DNA of 64,000 nucleotides from Paractinoplanes toevensis (GTDB lineage Bacteria > Actinomycetota > Actinomycetes > Mycobacteriales > Micromonosporaceae), in the NCBI RefSeq assembly GCF_018332695.1, contig NZ_BOQN01000049.1, positions 186,001 to 250,000 of the forward strand, given 5' to 3'. Positions 15,528 to 23,424 of the stretch are shown here, in pieces (within the stretch, counting starts at the first letter, position 1; every line of letters starts with the position of its first letter). The position numbers and the translations under genes are program-made. The notes beneath the pieces are model-generated. The model was not told where the DNA came from and did no database searches. It saw nothing but the letters and a program-made list of their open reading frames with translations.

Positions 15528-18500
15528 ATGCGTCATCGACCAATCCAAACGGCGTCGCACGAGCGAGTGCCGTTCACACTCTGGGGACCGGGGAGGATCC
15601 GGAACGTTCTCGCCGGCCTCGCCGCTGCGGCCGTCGGTCTCGTCCCGACGGTGATGATCGCCTCGCCGGCGCAGGCGGCCCCGATCGACTTCCTCAAGAT
15701 CTCGGACGCCGCCAACTGGGAGAACGGCGACCTCGTTTTCACCGTGACCTACACGGGCACCACCGCCAACGCGTCGTTCGACTTCGCGACCGCTACCGGT
15801 AGCGCGGGCGCGGGCGACTTCGACTCCACCCTCGACTCGGATTACTTCGACTCCGGCACGACGATCATCTTCAACGCGGCGAGCGCCTCTGCGCCCGCCA
15901 CGGCGACCATCACCGTGCACACGACGGACGACGCTGACAACACCGATGCGGCCAGTGAGAAGTTCACTCTGACCGCCATCCCGACCGGCGGTCAGGCTCC
16001 GGTCGTCTCGGGTACGGGAACGATCTGGAACCTCGACACGACCAACAGTGTCGTTCTCACCGGCGGGACGACCGTGCCGGAGACGGCTTCCGGCGGCGTC
16101 CAGAGGGCGGTCACGATCACCGCCACCCAGACGAACCCGCAGCAGCACGACGTCGTGATCCCCGTGCGGACGTTCGACGGCACCGACGGCACCTTCAAGA
16201 CCAGCAACGCGGTCGCTGCGGGCGGGATCAACCGGGACTACTCGGCGCTGGCCGCCGACGCGACGATCACCATTCCGGCCAATGAGACCACCGGCACGAC
16301 CCAGGTGTCGCTCTGGGACGACGCCAACGACGAGGCGGACACCCAGGACTTCAGCGTCGGGGTGGACACCAGCCGGACCCCGGGCGGCCTCGACGTGTTC
16401 GGCGGCACCATGGTCACCGGCCAGACCTCGGCGAAGATCAACATCACCGACGACGACGCGACCCCGGTGATCAGCATCGGTGACGCGGCGACGGTCAAGG
16501 AAGGTGCACCGCTGATCTTCCCGCTCTCGCTGACCACCGCCTCGGAGCGGGGCGTCACCTACAACCTCAACGCCGTAGGTGCGACCAAGGGCAGCGCGGG
16601 ACCGGCGACCGGCGACAACACCGGCGGCAACAGCGCGACCGCCGACTTCCGCTGGGGCACGGGCGGGACCGGCGACGCGACCAGCCTGACCGTCCCGCTG
16701 TACGCGAAGGCCGCGAACGTCCTGATCCCGACGCTCGAGCAGCCGTTGGACAACAACAGTGACCCGGTGTTCGAGGGTCCGGAGAACGTCCGGGCCAAGC
16801 TCACCGTCCCGAACAACGGTGCCAACGCCACTCTGGGCAGCCCGGCGATCGTGGATGGCATGATCACCGACACCGGTTCCGGCCAGGACATCGAGTGGAG
16901 CGACGTCGACGACCCGTTCGACAACACGTGGAACCAGCGCTGGACGGAGACCAGCAACGGCCCGGTCGAGAAGAAGATCTGGCTGCGCTTCGCCGCCGGC
17001 ACGACGCTGCCGGACACGCTGAGCTACAAGTTCGTCGACGTCGATGCCAAGAACGGCGTGGACTACATCGGTAAGGACGGGACTGTCACCATTCCCGCCA
17101 ACTCCGCCACGCCCAACTACGTGTCGATCCCGGTCACCATCACCGGCGACCGGATCTTCGAGCCGGACGAGACCTTCAAGCTGGTGCTGACCGATCCGAA
17201 CGGGATCGCCGAACTGCCCACCAACGGTGAGGTCACCTTCACCATCGTCGATGACGACTCGAAGCCGATCTACACGACCGGTGACGTCTCGATCCAGGAA
17301 GGCAACGCCGGCACCACCATCGCCAAGGTTCCGCTCAAGCTGAACACCCCGGCCGGTACGGACGCCGTCTTCACCGCGCAGATCTCCACCGGCAGTGCCA
17401 CGGAGAACGCCTCGACGCCCGGTGGCAACGACTACGACCTGCCCAAGGACCTGACCGCCACGATCAAGGCCGGTGACTCCATCGGTTGGCTCGAGGTGCC
17501 GATCGTCGGCGACGCGATCTACGAGCGCGACGAGTCGTTCACGGTCGACTTCACCAACGGTGAGCCGAGCAACGTCGACCACACGTCGGACAGCCAGCGC
17601 AGCTCGAAGGTGACCATCACCAACGACGACGCCCAGCCGACGGTCACGTTCGCGTCGGCCAGCGGCTCCGAGGGTGGGAAGGTAGCGGTCGTTCCGACCG
17701 TCGTCGGTGAGTCCCAGTACCAGTACGACATCGGCTTCAGCGCCGGTGCGGCCGGTGACCACCCGGCCACCGTCGGCACCGACTTCGAGATCCCGACCAA
17801 CCTGGTCACCTCGATCGCCACCGTTCCCGCGGGCTACACGGGAGCGCTGAACAAGATGCCGAGCCCGTTCGACGTGCCGGCGTTCCAGCTGCTGCACGAC
17901 GACATCGACGAGCCGACCGAGACGTTCTCGGTCACGGCCAACGAGGTCACCTCGGTCCTGCGCGGCTTCACCACCGCCTCGACGATGGTGAAGGTCAACG
18001 ACGACCCGATGGACCTGCCGCCGGCGGCCTCCATCGGTGACATCGCGGTCGACGAGAAGCAGCACGTCGCGAAGGTCCCGGTCGACCTCGCCTTCACCGG
18101 TGACGCGACCTCGACCGTCCAGACCGTGACGATTCCCTGGTACACCCAGGACGGCACGGCCAAGGCCGGCTTCGACTACAAGGCCAGCAAGGGCACGCTC
18201 CAGGTCCCGCCGGGAACGATGAAGGCCTGGATCGAAGTTCCGGTCATCGACGACCACTCGAAGGAGCCGAACGAGAACTTCACGGTTCGCCTGGGCACGC
18301 CCGGTCCGCTCGGCGCTTCGGTGATCAAGGGTGACTCGACCGTCACCGTCAAGTCGGACGACACCGTCGACACCAGCCTCACGCTGACCGTCGCCGGCAC
18401 CGTCTCCGGTGGCGTCAACACGCCGATCTGGGGCAAGACCGCTCCGGGCGCCGACGTCGAGCTCTGGGGTGCTCCCATCTCGGCCAAGAACGCCCCGCTC

Positions 18501-18908
18501 GCCAAGCTCGCCACGGTCAAGGCGGGTAAGGACGGCGTCTACAAGTTCACCCGCACCCTGAGCCAGGGCTACCGGTTCAAGGTGGCCTCGGGCGGCGACG
18601 AGTCGATGGAGAAGCGGGTCATGGTCACCCAGGCTCCGGTCTTCGTGGCCAGCTCGCCGAGCAAGGGCGTGGTGAGCTTCGCGGTCCAGGGCACCCCGCG
18701 CGGGGTCGGCCAGGTTGTCATCGTCCAGAAGTGGGTCGGTGGCAAGTGGGTCAACACCTGGAAGGGCACGACCGGTAGCAGCAACCAGTGGAAGGCAACC
18801 GCCAAGGTCGCTTCCGGGTCGCTCACCGTCCGGGCCTTCGTGCAGGGCTTCACGCCCAACGGGATCGGCGGCGGCTACTCCGCCAGCAAGAAGATCACCG
18901 TCAAGTAA
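15528..18908 (+). CDS. Secreted multi-domain Calx-beta protein
   Basis: A 1126-residue exported protein. ATG 15528 gives a long signal peptide with cleavage near residue 50 (ASPAQA-AP). The rest is a chain of beta-sandwich repeats of the Calx-beta type, recognisable by VKEGAPLIFPLSL, IQEGNAGTTIAKVPL, TAKAGFDY, IVGDAIYERDESF, VIDDHSKEPNENFTVRLG and ITDDD/ITNDD calcium-binding ends. The C-terminal 200 residues differ, resembling a carboxypeptidase-regulatory-like/Ig-like tail, and there is no LPxTG or membrane anchor. Calx-beta proteins are typically Ca-dependent adhesins or matrix proteins. The preceding c-di-GMP riboswitch suggests production is tied to lifestyle or surface attachment. No neighbouring gene is co-transcribed. 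Confidence 0.9.
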   Translation: MRHRPIQTASHERVPFTLWGPGRIRNVLAGLAAAAVGLVPTVMIASPAQAAPIDFLKISDAANWENGDLVFTVTYTGTTANASFDFATATGSAGAGDFDSTLDSDYFDSGTTIIFNAASASAPATATITVHTTDDADNTDAASEKFTLTAIPTGGQAPVVSGTGTIWNLDTTNSVVLTGGTTVPETASGGVQRAVTITATQTNPQQHDVVIPVRTFDGTDGTFKTSNAVAAGGINRDYSALAADATITIPANETTGTTQVSLWDDANDEADTQDFSVGVDTSRTPGGLDVFGGTMVTGQTSAKINITDDDATPVISIGDAATVKEGAPLIFPLSLTTASERGVTYNLNAVGATKGSAGPATGDNTGGNSATADFRWGTGGTGDATSLTVPLYAKAANVLIPTLEQPLDNNSDPVFEGPENVRAKLTVPNNGANATLGSPAIVDGMITDTGSGQDIEWSDVDDPFDNTWNQRWTETSNGPVEKKIWLRFAAGTTLPDTLSYKFVDVDAKNGVDYIGKDGTVTIPANSATPNYVSIPVTITGDRIFEPDETFKLVLTDPNGIAELPTNGEVTFTIVDDDSKPIYTTGDVSIQEGNAGTTIAKVPLKLNTPAGTDAVFTAQISTGSATENASTPGGNDYDLPKDLTATIKAGDSIGWLEVPIVGDAIYERDESFTVDFTNGEPSNVDHTSDSQRSSKVTITNDDAQPTVTFASASGSEGGKVAVVPTVVGESQYQYDIGFSAGAAGDHPATVGTDFEIPTNLVTSIATVPAGYTGALNKMPSPFDVPAFQLLHDDIDEPTETFSVTANEVTSVLRGFTTASTMVKVNDDPMDLPPAASIGDIAVDEKQHVAKVPVDLAFTGDATSTVQTVTIPWYTQDGTAKAGFDYKASKGTLQVPPGTMKAWIEVPVIDDHSKEPNENFTVRLGTPGPLGASVIKGDSTVTVKSDDTVDTSLTLTVAGTVSGGVNTPIWGKTAPGADVELWGAPISAKNAPLAKLATVKAGKDGVYKFTRTLSQGYRFKVASGGDESMEKRVMVTQAPVFVASSPSKGVVSFAVQGTPRGVGQVVIVQKWVGGKWVNTWKGTTGSSNQWKATAKVASGSLTVRAFVQGFTPNGIGGGYSASKKITVK

Positions 18909-18938
18909 GTAGTACGTAGCAACATCTGACCCGACGAA

Positions 18939-18968
18939 GACGGGGGCGGCCATCCGGCCGCCCCCGTC
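18939..18968. terminator. Bidirectional terminator hairpin
   Basis: A perfect 13-bp GC-rich stem with an ATCC loop lies between the convergent Calx-beta and ABC exporter genes. There is no T-run, as is common for actinomycete terminators. Confidence 0.8.
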
Positions 18969-18984
18969 GCCCTGTGTGGAGAGG

Positions 18985-20943
18985 TCAGTCGACTTCCGCC
19001 ACCGCCTGGGCGAACTGGGCCGAGTACAACCGGGCGTACGCCCCGTCGGCCTCGATGAGCTCGTCGTGGGTGCCCATCTCGACGATGCTGCCGTGCTCCA
19101 TCACCAGGATCACGTCGGCGTCGCGGATGGTGGACAGGCGGTGCGCGATGACGAAGCTCGTGCGTCCGGTGCGCAGGCTGTTCATGGCCCGCTGGATCAG
19201 CACCTCGGTGCGGGTGTCGACCGAGCTGGTCGCCTCGTCGAGGATCAGGATGCTCGGCTCGGCCAGGAACGCGCGGGCGATGGTGATCAGCTGCTTCTGC
19301 CCGGCGCTGACGTTCGAGCCCTCCTCGTCGATCACCGTGTCGTAGCCGTCCGGCAGCGTCCGCACGAACGCGTCGACGTGGGCCGCCTCGGCCGCCGCCC
19401 GCACCGAGTCCAGGTCGAAGCTGTCCGCGCCGTACGCGATGTTCTCGGCGATGGTCCCGCCGAACAGCCAGGTGTCCTGCAGCACCATGCCCATGTGTTC
19501 GCGCAGTTCCTCGCGCGGCATCGCGGCGATGTCCACCCCGTCCAGGGTGATCCTCCCCGAGTCCACGTCGTAGAACCGCATCAGCAGGTTGACCAGCGTG
19601 GTCTTGCCGGCGCCGGTGGGTCCGACGATGGCGACGGTCTGGCCGGGCTCGGCCACCAGCGACAGGTCGTCGATGAGCGGCTTGTCCGGTAGGTAGCGGA
19701 ACGACACGTCCTCGAACGCGATCCGGCCCCGCACCCGGTCCAGGCCGGCCGGCGCCGGTTCGGGGCTCTGCTCGGCCGCGTCGAGCAGCTGGAACACCCG
19801 CTCGGCCGACGCCACGCCGGACTGCACCATGTTGGCCATCGACGCCACCTGGGTGAGCGGCTGGCTGAACTGGCGCGAGTACTGGATGAACGCCTGCACA
19901 TCGCCCAGCGACAGCGCGCCGCTGGCCACCCGCAGGCCGCCGACCACCGCGACCAGCACGTAGTTCAGGTTGCCGAGGAACATCATGGCGGGCTGGATCA
20001 TGCCGGAGATGAACTGGGCCCGGAAGCTCGACGCGAACAGCTTCTCGTTGTGCTCGTCGAAGGTCTGCTGCGCCTCGTCCTGCCGGCCGAAGACCTTGAC
20101 CAGCGAGTGGCCGGTGAACATCTCCTCGATGTGGCCGTTGAGCTTGCCGGTGGTCTTCCACTGGGCGACGAAGTTGGGCTGGGCCCGCTTGCCGATCTGG
20201 GTGGTCACCAGGAGCGACAGCGGCACGGTGATCAGCGCGATCAGGGCGAGCAGCCAGGAGATCCAGAACATGAAGGCGAGGACGCCGATGATCATCAGCA
20301 GCGAGTTGAGCAGCTGGGCGAAGGTCTGCTGCAGGGTCTGCGCGATGTTGTCGGTGTCGTTGGTGGCCCGGCTGAGCACCTCGCCGCGCGGCTGCTTGTC
20401 GAAATACGACAGTGGCAGCCGGGACAGCTTGGCCTCGACGTCGCGCCGCAGCCGGGACACGCCGGTCTGCACGACCGTCGCGATCAGCCGGCCCTGCATG
20501 ACGCCGAGCATCCACCCGACCACGTAGACCACGACGACCCAGGCCAGCAGGTGCCCGAGTTTATCGAAGTCGATGCCCTGCCCGGGCGTGAAGTCGACCG
20601 CGGAGAGCAGGTCGGCCTGGGTGTTGTTGCCGGCGGCGCGCATCGCGGCGATGGCTTCGGCCTTGGTCGTCCCGGGCTGGAACAGATTGCCGATCACGCC
20701 GGAGAAGATGATGTCGGTGGCCTTGCCGAGCAGTTTCGGCCCCCACACCGTCAGCCCGACGCTGGCGATGCCGAAGACCAGGGCGGCGCCGACGAGCAAC
20801 CGCTGCGGCTTGAGCAGCCCGAGCAGCCGCAGGGTGGAGCCGCGGAAGTCCTCGAGTTTCTCGGTGGACTTGCCACCGGCCATCATCATCCGTGCGGCCG
20901 GCGGCCCGCCGACCGGCGGCCCGGGCCTGTTGGGCGCGGTCAT
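18985..20943 (-). CDS. ABC multidrug-type exporter half, canonical Walker B subunit
   Basis: A 652-residue half-transporter with an N-terminal six-helix membrane domain (about residues 25-375) and an ATPase domain with Walker A (GPTGAGKTT), Walker B with catalytic Glu (ILILDEATSSVD) and H-loop (AHRLSTI). The signature is NVSAGQKQ rather than LSGGQ. The start at 20943 is preceded by GGAGGAAG. It follows the other half-exporter on the same strand after 43 bp. Together they form a heterodimer; the deviant signature here and the Asp Walker B in the partner would line the same, degenerate ATP site. Substrate unknown, likely a hydrophobic drug or lipid. Confidence 0.93.
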   Translation of the reverse strand: MTAPNRPGPPVGGPPAARMMMAGGKSTEKLEDFRGSTLRLLGLLKPQRLLVGAALVFGIASVGLTVWGPKLLGKATDIIFSGVIGNLFQPGTTKAEAIAAMRAAGNNTQADLLSAVDFTPGQGIDFDKLGHLLAWVVVVYVVGWMLGVMQGRLIATVVQTGVSRLRRDVEAKLSRLPLSYFDKQPRGEVLSRATNDTDNIAQTLQQTFAQLLNSLLMIIGVLAFMFWISWLLALIALITVPLSLLVTTQIGKRAQPNFVAQWKTTGKLNGHIEEMFTGHSLVKVFGRQDEAQQTFDEHNEKLFASSFRAQFISGMIQPAMMFLGNLNYVLVAVVGGLRVASGALSLGDVQAFIQYSRQFSQPLTQVASMANMVQSGVASAERVFQLLDAAEQSPEPAPAGLDRVRGRIAFEDVSFRYLPDKPLIDDLSLVAEPGQTVAIVGPTGAGKTTLVNLLMRFYDVDSGRITLDGVDIAAMPREELREHMGMVLQDTWLFGGTIAENIAYGADSFDLDSVRAAAEAAHVDAFVRTLPDGYDTVIDEEGSNVSAGQKQLITIARAFLAEPSILILDEATSSVDTRTEVLIQRAMNSLRTGRTSFVIAHRLSTIRDADVILVMEHGSIVEMGTHDELIEADGAYARLYSAQFAQAVAEVD

Positions 20944-20986
20944 GCTCTTCCTCCAAGAAGAACAGAAAGGCCAAGAGCGCGAGCGG

Positions 20987-22723
20987 TCATGCCGCGGCCT
21001 CCTGCTCCGTGAGCTGGGACAAGACAATTTCCCGGTACGTAGGGTTGGTGTCCATGAGTTCGGTGTGGGTGCCGGTTCCGACCACCTTGCCGTCGTCGAG
21101 GACGATGATGCGGTCGGCGTCTCGGATGGTGCTGACCCGCTGGGCGACGATCACCACAGTGGCGTCGGCGATGTAGGCGGTCAGCGCGGCCCGCAGCGCC
21201 GCGTCGGTGGCGTAGTCGAGCGCCGAGAACGAGTCGTCGAAGAGGTAGATCTCCGGCCGGTGCACCAGCACCCGGGCGATGGCGAGCCGCTGCCGCTGCC
21301 CGCCCGACACGTTGGTGCCGCCCTGCGCGATCGGCGCGTCCAGACCGCCCTCCATCTTCTCGACGAAGCCCTTGGCCTGGGCGACCTCGAGGGCCTCCCA
21401 GAGCTGCTCGTCAGTGGCGTCCGGGTTGCCGTACCGCAGGTTGGTGGCGACCGTGCCGCTGAACAGGTAGGGCTTCTGCGGCACCAGGCCGACGGTCCGG
21501 GACAGCAGGGCCGGGTCGAGCTGCCGTACGTCGGCGCCGTCGACCAGCACCTCGCCGTCGCTCACGTCGAACAGCCGCGGGATGAGGTTGAGCAGCGTCG
21601 TCTTGCCGCTGCCGGTGCTGCCGATGACCGCGGTGATCTCCCGTGGCCGGGCGGTGAGGTTGACGTCGTGCAGCACCGACGCCTCGGCGCCGGGGTAGTG
21701 GTAGTCGACGTCCCGCAACTCCAGATAGCCGTGCCGGCTCAGCGTGGTCACCGGACTGGCCGGCGGTTCGACCGTCGAGTCGGTGCCGAGGATCTCCTCG
21801 ATCCGCTCGGCGCAGACCTCGGCCCGCGGGATCATGACGAACATGAAGGTCGCCATCATGATCGACATGAGGATCTGCATGAGGTAGCTGAGGAACGCGG
21901 TCAGCGCGCCGACCTGCATGTGGCCGGAGTCGATGCGGTGGCCGCCGAACCACAGGACGGCGACGCTGGAGATGTTCACGATCAGCATCACGGTCGGGAA
22001 CATCGTCGCCATGATCTTGCCGGCCCGCATCGACACGTCGGTGAGCTCGGCGTTGGCGCCGGCGAACCGCTTCTGCTCCCGGTCGTCGCGGACGAACGCG
22101 CGGATCACCCGGATGCCGGTGATCTGCTCGCGCATGACCTGGTTCACCTTGTCGATGCGCACCTGCATCGAGCGGAACAGCGGCCGCATCCGGCTGATGA
22201 TCAGGGCGACCACCGCGATCAGGACCGGCACGATGACCAGCAGCAGCGACGAGAGCGGCACGTCCTGGTGCAGGGCGAGCAGCACGCCGCCGACGCACAT
22301 GATCGGCGCCGACACCATCAGCGTGAAGGTGAGCAGCACCAGCATCTGGACCTGCTGCACGTCGTTCGTGGTGCGGGTGATCAGCGACGGGGCGCCGAAC
22401 TGGCCGACCTCGCGGGCCGAGAAGCTCTGCACCTGCCGGAAGATCGAGGACCGGAGGTCACGGCCGACCACCATGGCCGTCTTGGCCCCGAAGTACACCG
22501 CCACGATCTGGGTGGCGATCTGCGCGACGGTGATCGCCAGCATGAAGCCGCCGATCTTCATCACGTAACCGGTGTCGCCCTTGATGACGCCGTTGTCGAT
22601 GATGTCGGCGTTCAACGTGGGCAGATAGAGCGTCGCCAGCGTCTGGAGCAGCTGGAAGAACACGACCAGTCCGATGGTCCCCCGATAGGGCCGGAGATGG
22701 ACGCGTAGGAGTTGGATGAGCAC
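20987..22723 (-). CDS. ABC multidrug-type exporter half, degenerate Walker B subunit
   Basis: A 578-residue half-transporter with six membrane segments from FFQLLQTLATLYLPTLNADIID onward and an ATPase domain with Walker A (GSTGSGKTT) and a normal signature VSGGQRQR. The Walker B reads IYLFDDSFSALD, so the catalytic Glu is replaced by Asp, the mark of the degenerate subunit in heterodimeric exporters such as TM287/288. Its GTG start (22723) is only 2 bp after the TetR gene stop, implying one TetR-ABC-ABC message. Confidence 0.92.
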   Translation of the reverse strand: MLIQLLRVHLRPYRGTIGLVVFFQLLQTLATLYLPTLNADIIDNGVIKGDTGYVMKIGGFMLAITVAQIATQIVAVYFGAKTAMVVGRDLRSSIFRQVQSFSAREVGQFGAPSLITRTTNDVQQVQMLVLLTFTLMVSAPIMCVGGVLLALHQDVPLSSLLLVIVPVLIAVVALIISRMRPLFRSMQVRIDKVNQVMREQITGIRVIRAFVRDDREQKRFAGANAELTDVSMRAGKIMATMFPTVMLIVNISSVAVLWFGGHRIDSGHMQVGALTAFLSYLMQILMSIMMATFMFVMIPRAEVCAERIEEILGTDSTVEPPASPVTTLSRHGYLELRDVDYHYPGAEASVLHDVNLTARPREITAVIGSTGSGKTTLLNLIPRLFDVSDGEVLVDGADVRQLDPALLSRTVGLVPQKPYLFSGTVATNLRYGNPDATDEQLWEALEVAQAKGFVEKMEGGLDAPIAQGGTNVSGGQRQRLAIARVLVHRPEIYLFDDSFSALDYATDAALRAALTAYIADATVVIVAQRVSTIRDADRIIVLDDGKVVGTGTHTELMDTNPTYREIVLSQLTEQEAAA

Positions 22724-22725
22724 GT

Positions 22726-23328
22726 CTACTGAGCCCCCCGCTTGAGAAAGCCGTCTAGTAGGAGCGAGACCAGATCGGCCCCGCGGAAGTTGTCCGGGTC
22801 GCCGAACGGCCCGTACGTGTTGGCGCCGCAGAACAGCAGCAGCATCTGGGCCACCGCCTCGGGCGAGTGGCGCAGCCGCTCCGCGTCCGGCGCGATGACC
22901 TCGACCAGCGCGTCCTTCAGCCGTTCCCGGCTGGACGCCATCCGCTTGCCCGCGTCGGGGTCGTCCTGCCCGGCCAGGATCAGTTTGCGCGCCGCGGTCA
23001 TCAGCGCCGCGTTCTCCGCCATCCGGGCATGGATCAGTTCGGCCGCCTCGGCCATCCGCTCGCGCAGCGGCAACCCCCGGTCGATCCGGGCCAGCCCGTC
23101 CAGCGTCACCTGCGGGTCGAGCGCCTTGATCACCGAGCACACGACCAGCGAGTTCTTACTCTCGAAGACGCCGAAGATGGTGCCCTCGGCGACGCCCGCG
23201 GCCGCGGCGATCTGCCGGGTGCTGACCTCGAGACCGTGCTCGTGCAGGAGCGGGATGGTCGCTGCGATCAGGGCCGCGCGGCGTTCCTCCGGCGCGAGCG
23301 CCGGAACTCTTCTACGCCTGTTCTCCAC
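22726..23328 (-). CDS. TetR family transcriptional regulator
   Basis: A 200-residue regulator with a TetR N-terminal helix-turn-helix (RRAALIAATIPLLHEHG through VSTRQIAAAAGVAEGTIFGVFESKNSLV) and a variable ligand-binding half. It heads the operon with both exporter halves and so probably represses it until an exported compound binds. I choose GTG 23328 because the palindrome TGAGCG-AG-CGCTCA at 23344-23357 lies immediately upstream and looks like its operator; the alternative GTG at 23358 would put the operator inside the coding sequence and adds residues without family similarity. Confidence 0.85.
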   Translation of the reverse strand: MENRRRRVPALAPEERRAALIAATIPLLHEHGLEVSTRQIAAAAGVAEGTIFGVFESKNSLVVCSVIKALDPQVTLDGLARIDRGLPLRERMAEAAELIHARMAENAALMTAARKLILAGQDDPDAGKRMASSRERLKDALVEVIAPDAERLRHSPEAVAQMLLLFCGANTYGPFGDPDNFRGADLVSLLLDGFLKRGAQ

Positions 23329-23343
23329 GTGTCCGTACTCTAC

Positions 23344-23357
23344 TGAGCGAGCGCTCA
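23344..23357. promoter_or_regulatory. Putative TetR operator
   Basis: The 14-bp palindrome TGAGCGAGCGCTCA is typical of operators for TetR regulators of ABC exporters. It lies between the divergent TetR operon and the GGDEF-EAL gene (start 23425), so both could be affected. Confidence 0.6.
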
Positions 23358-23424
23358 CTCAGCCACTGACATTTGTCATGGGTGTTTTCCTCAGGCCGCC
23401 GGGGCGGCGGCCGATGGAGCGCTC

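Noticed and set aside
15357..18953. A nearly 1200-codon open frame on the strand opposite the Calx-beta gene
   Set aside because: It is the shadow of high-GC codon use. The predicted protein is repetitive Arg/Gly/Asp/Val sequence without domains, and the plus-strand frame has a signal peptide, recognisable repeats and a riboswitch.
18985..22723. A possible antibiotic biosynthetic cluster around the ABC exporters
   Set aside because: No biosynthetic core enzyme (PKS, NRPS, terpene, RiPP) lies in or near the region.
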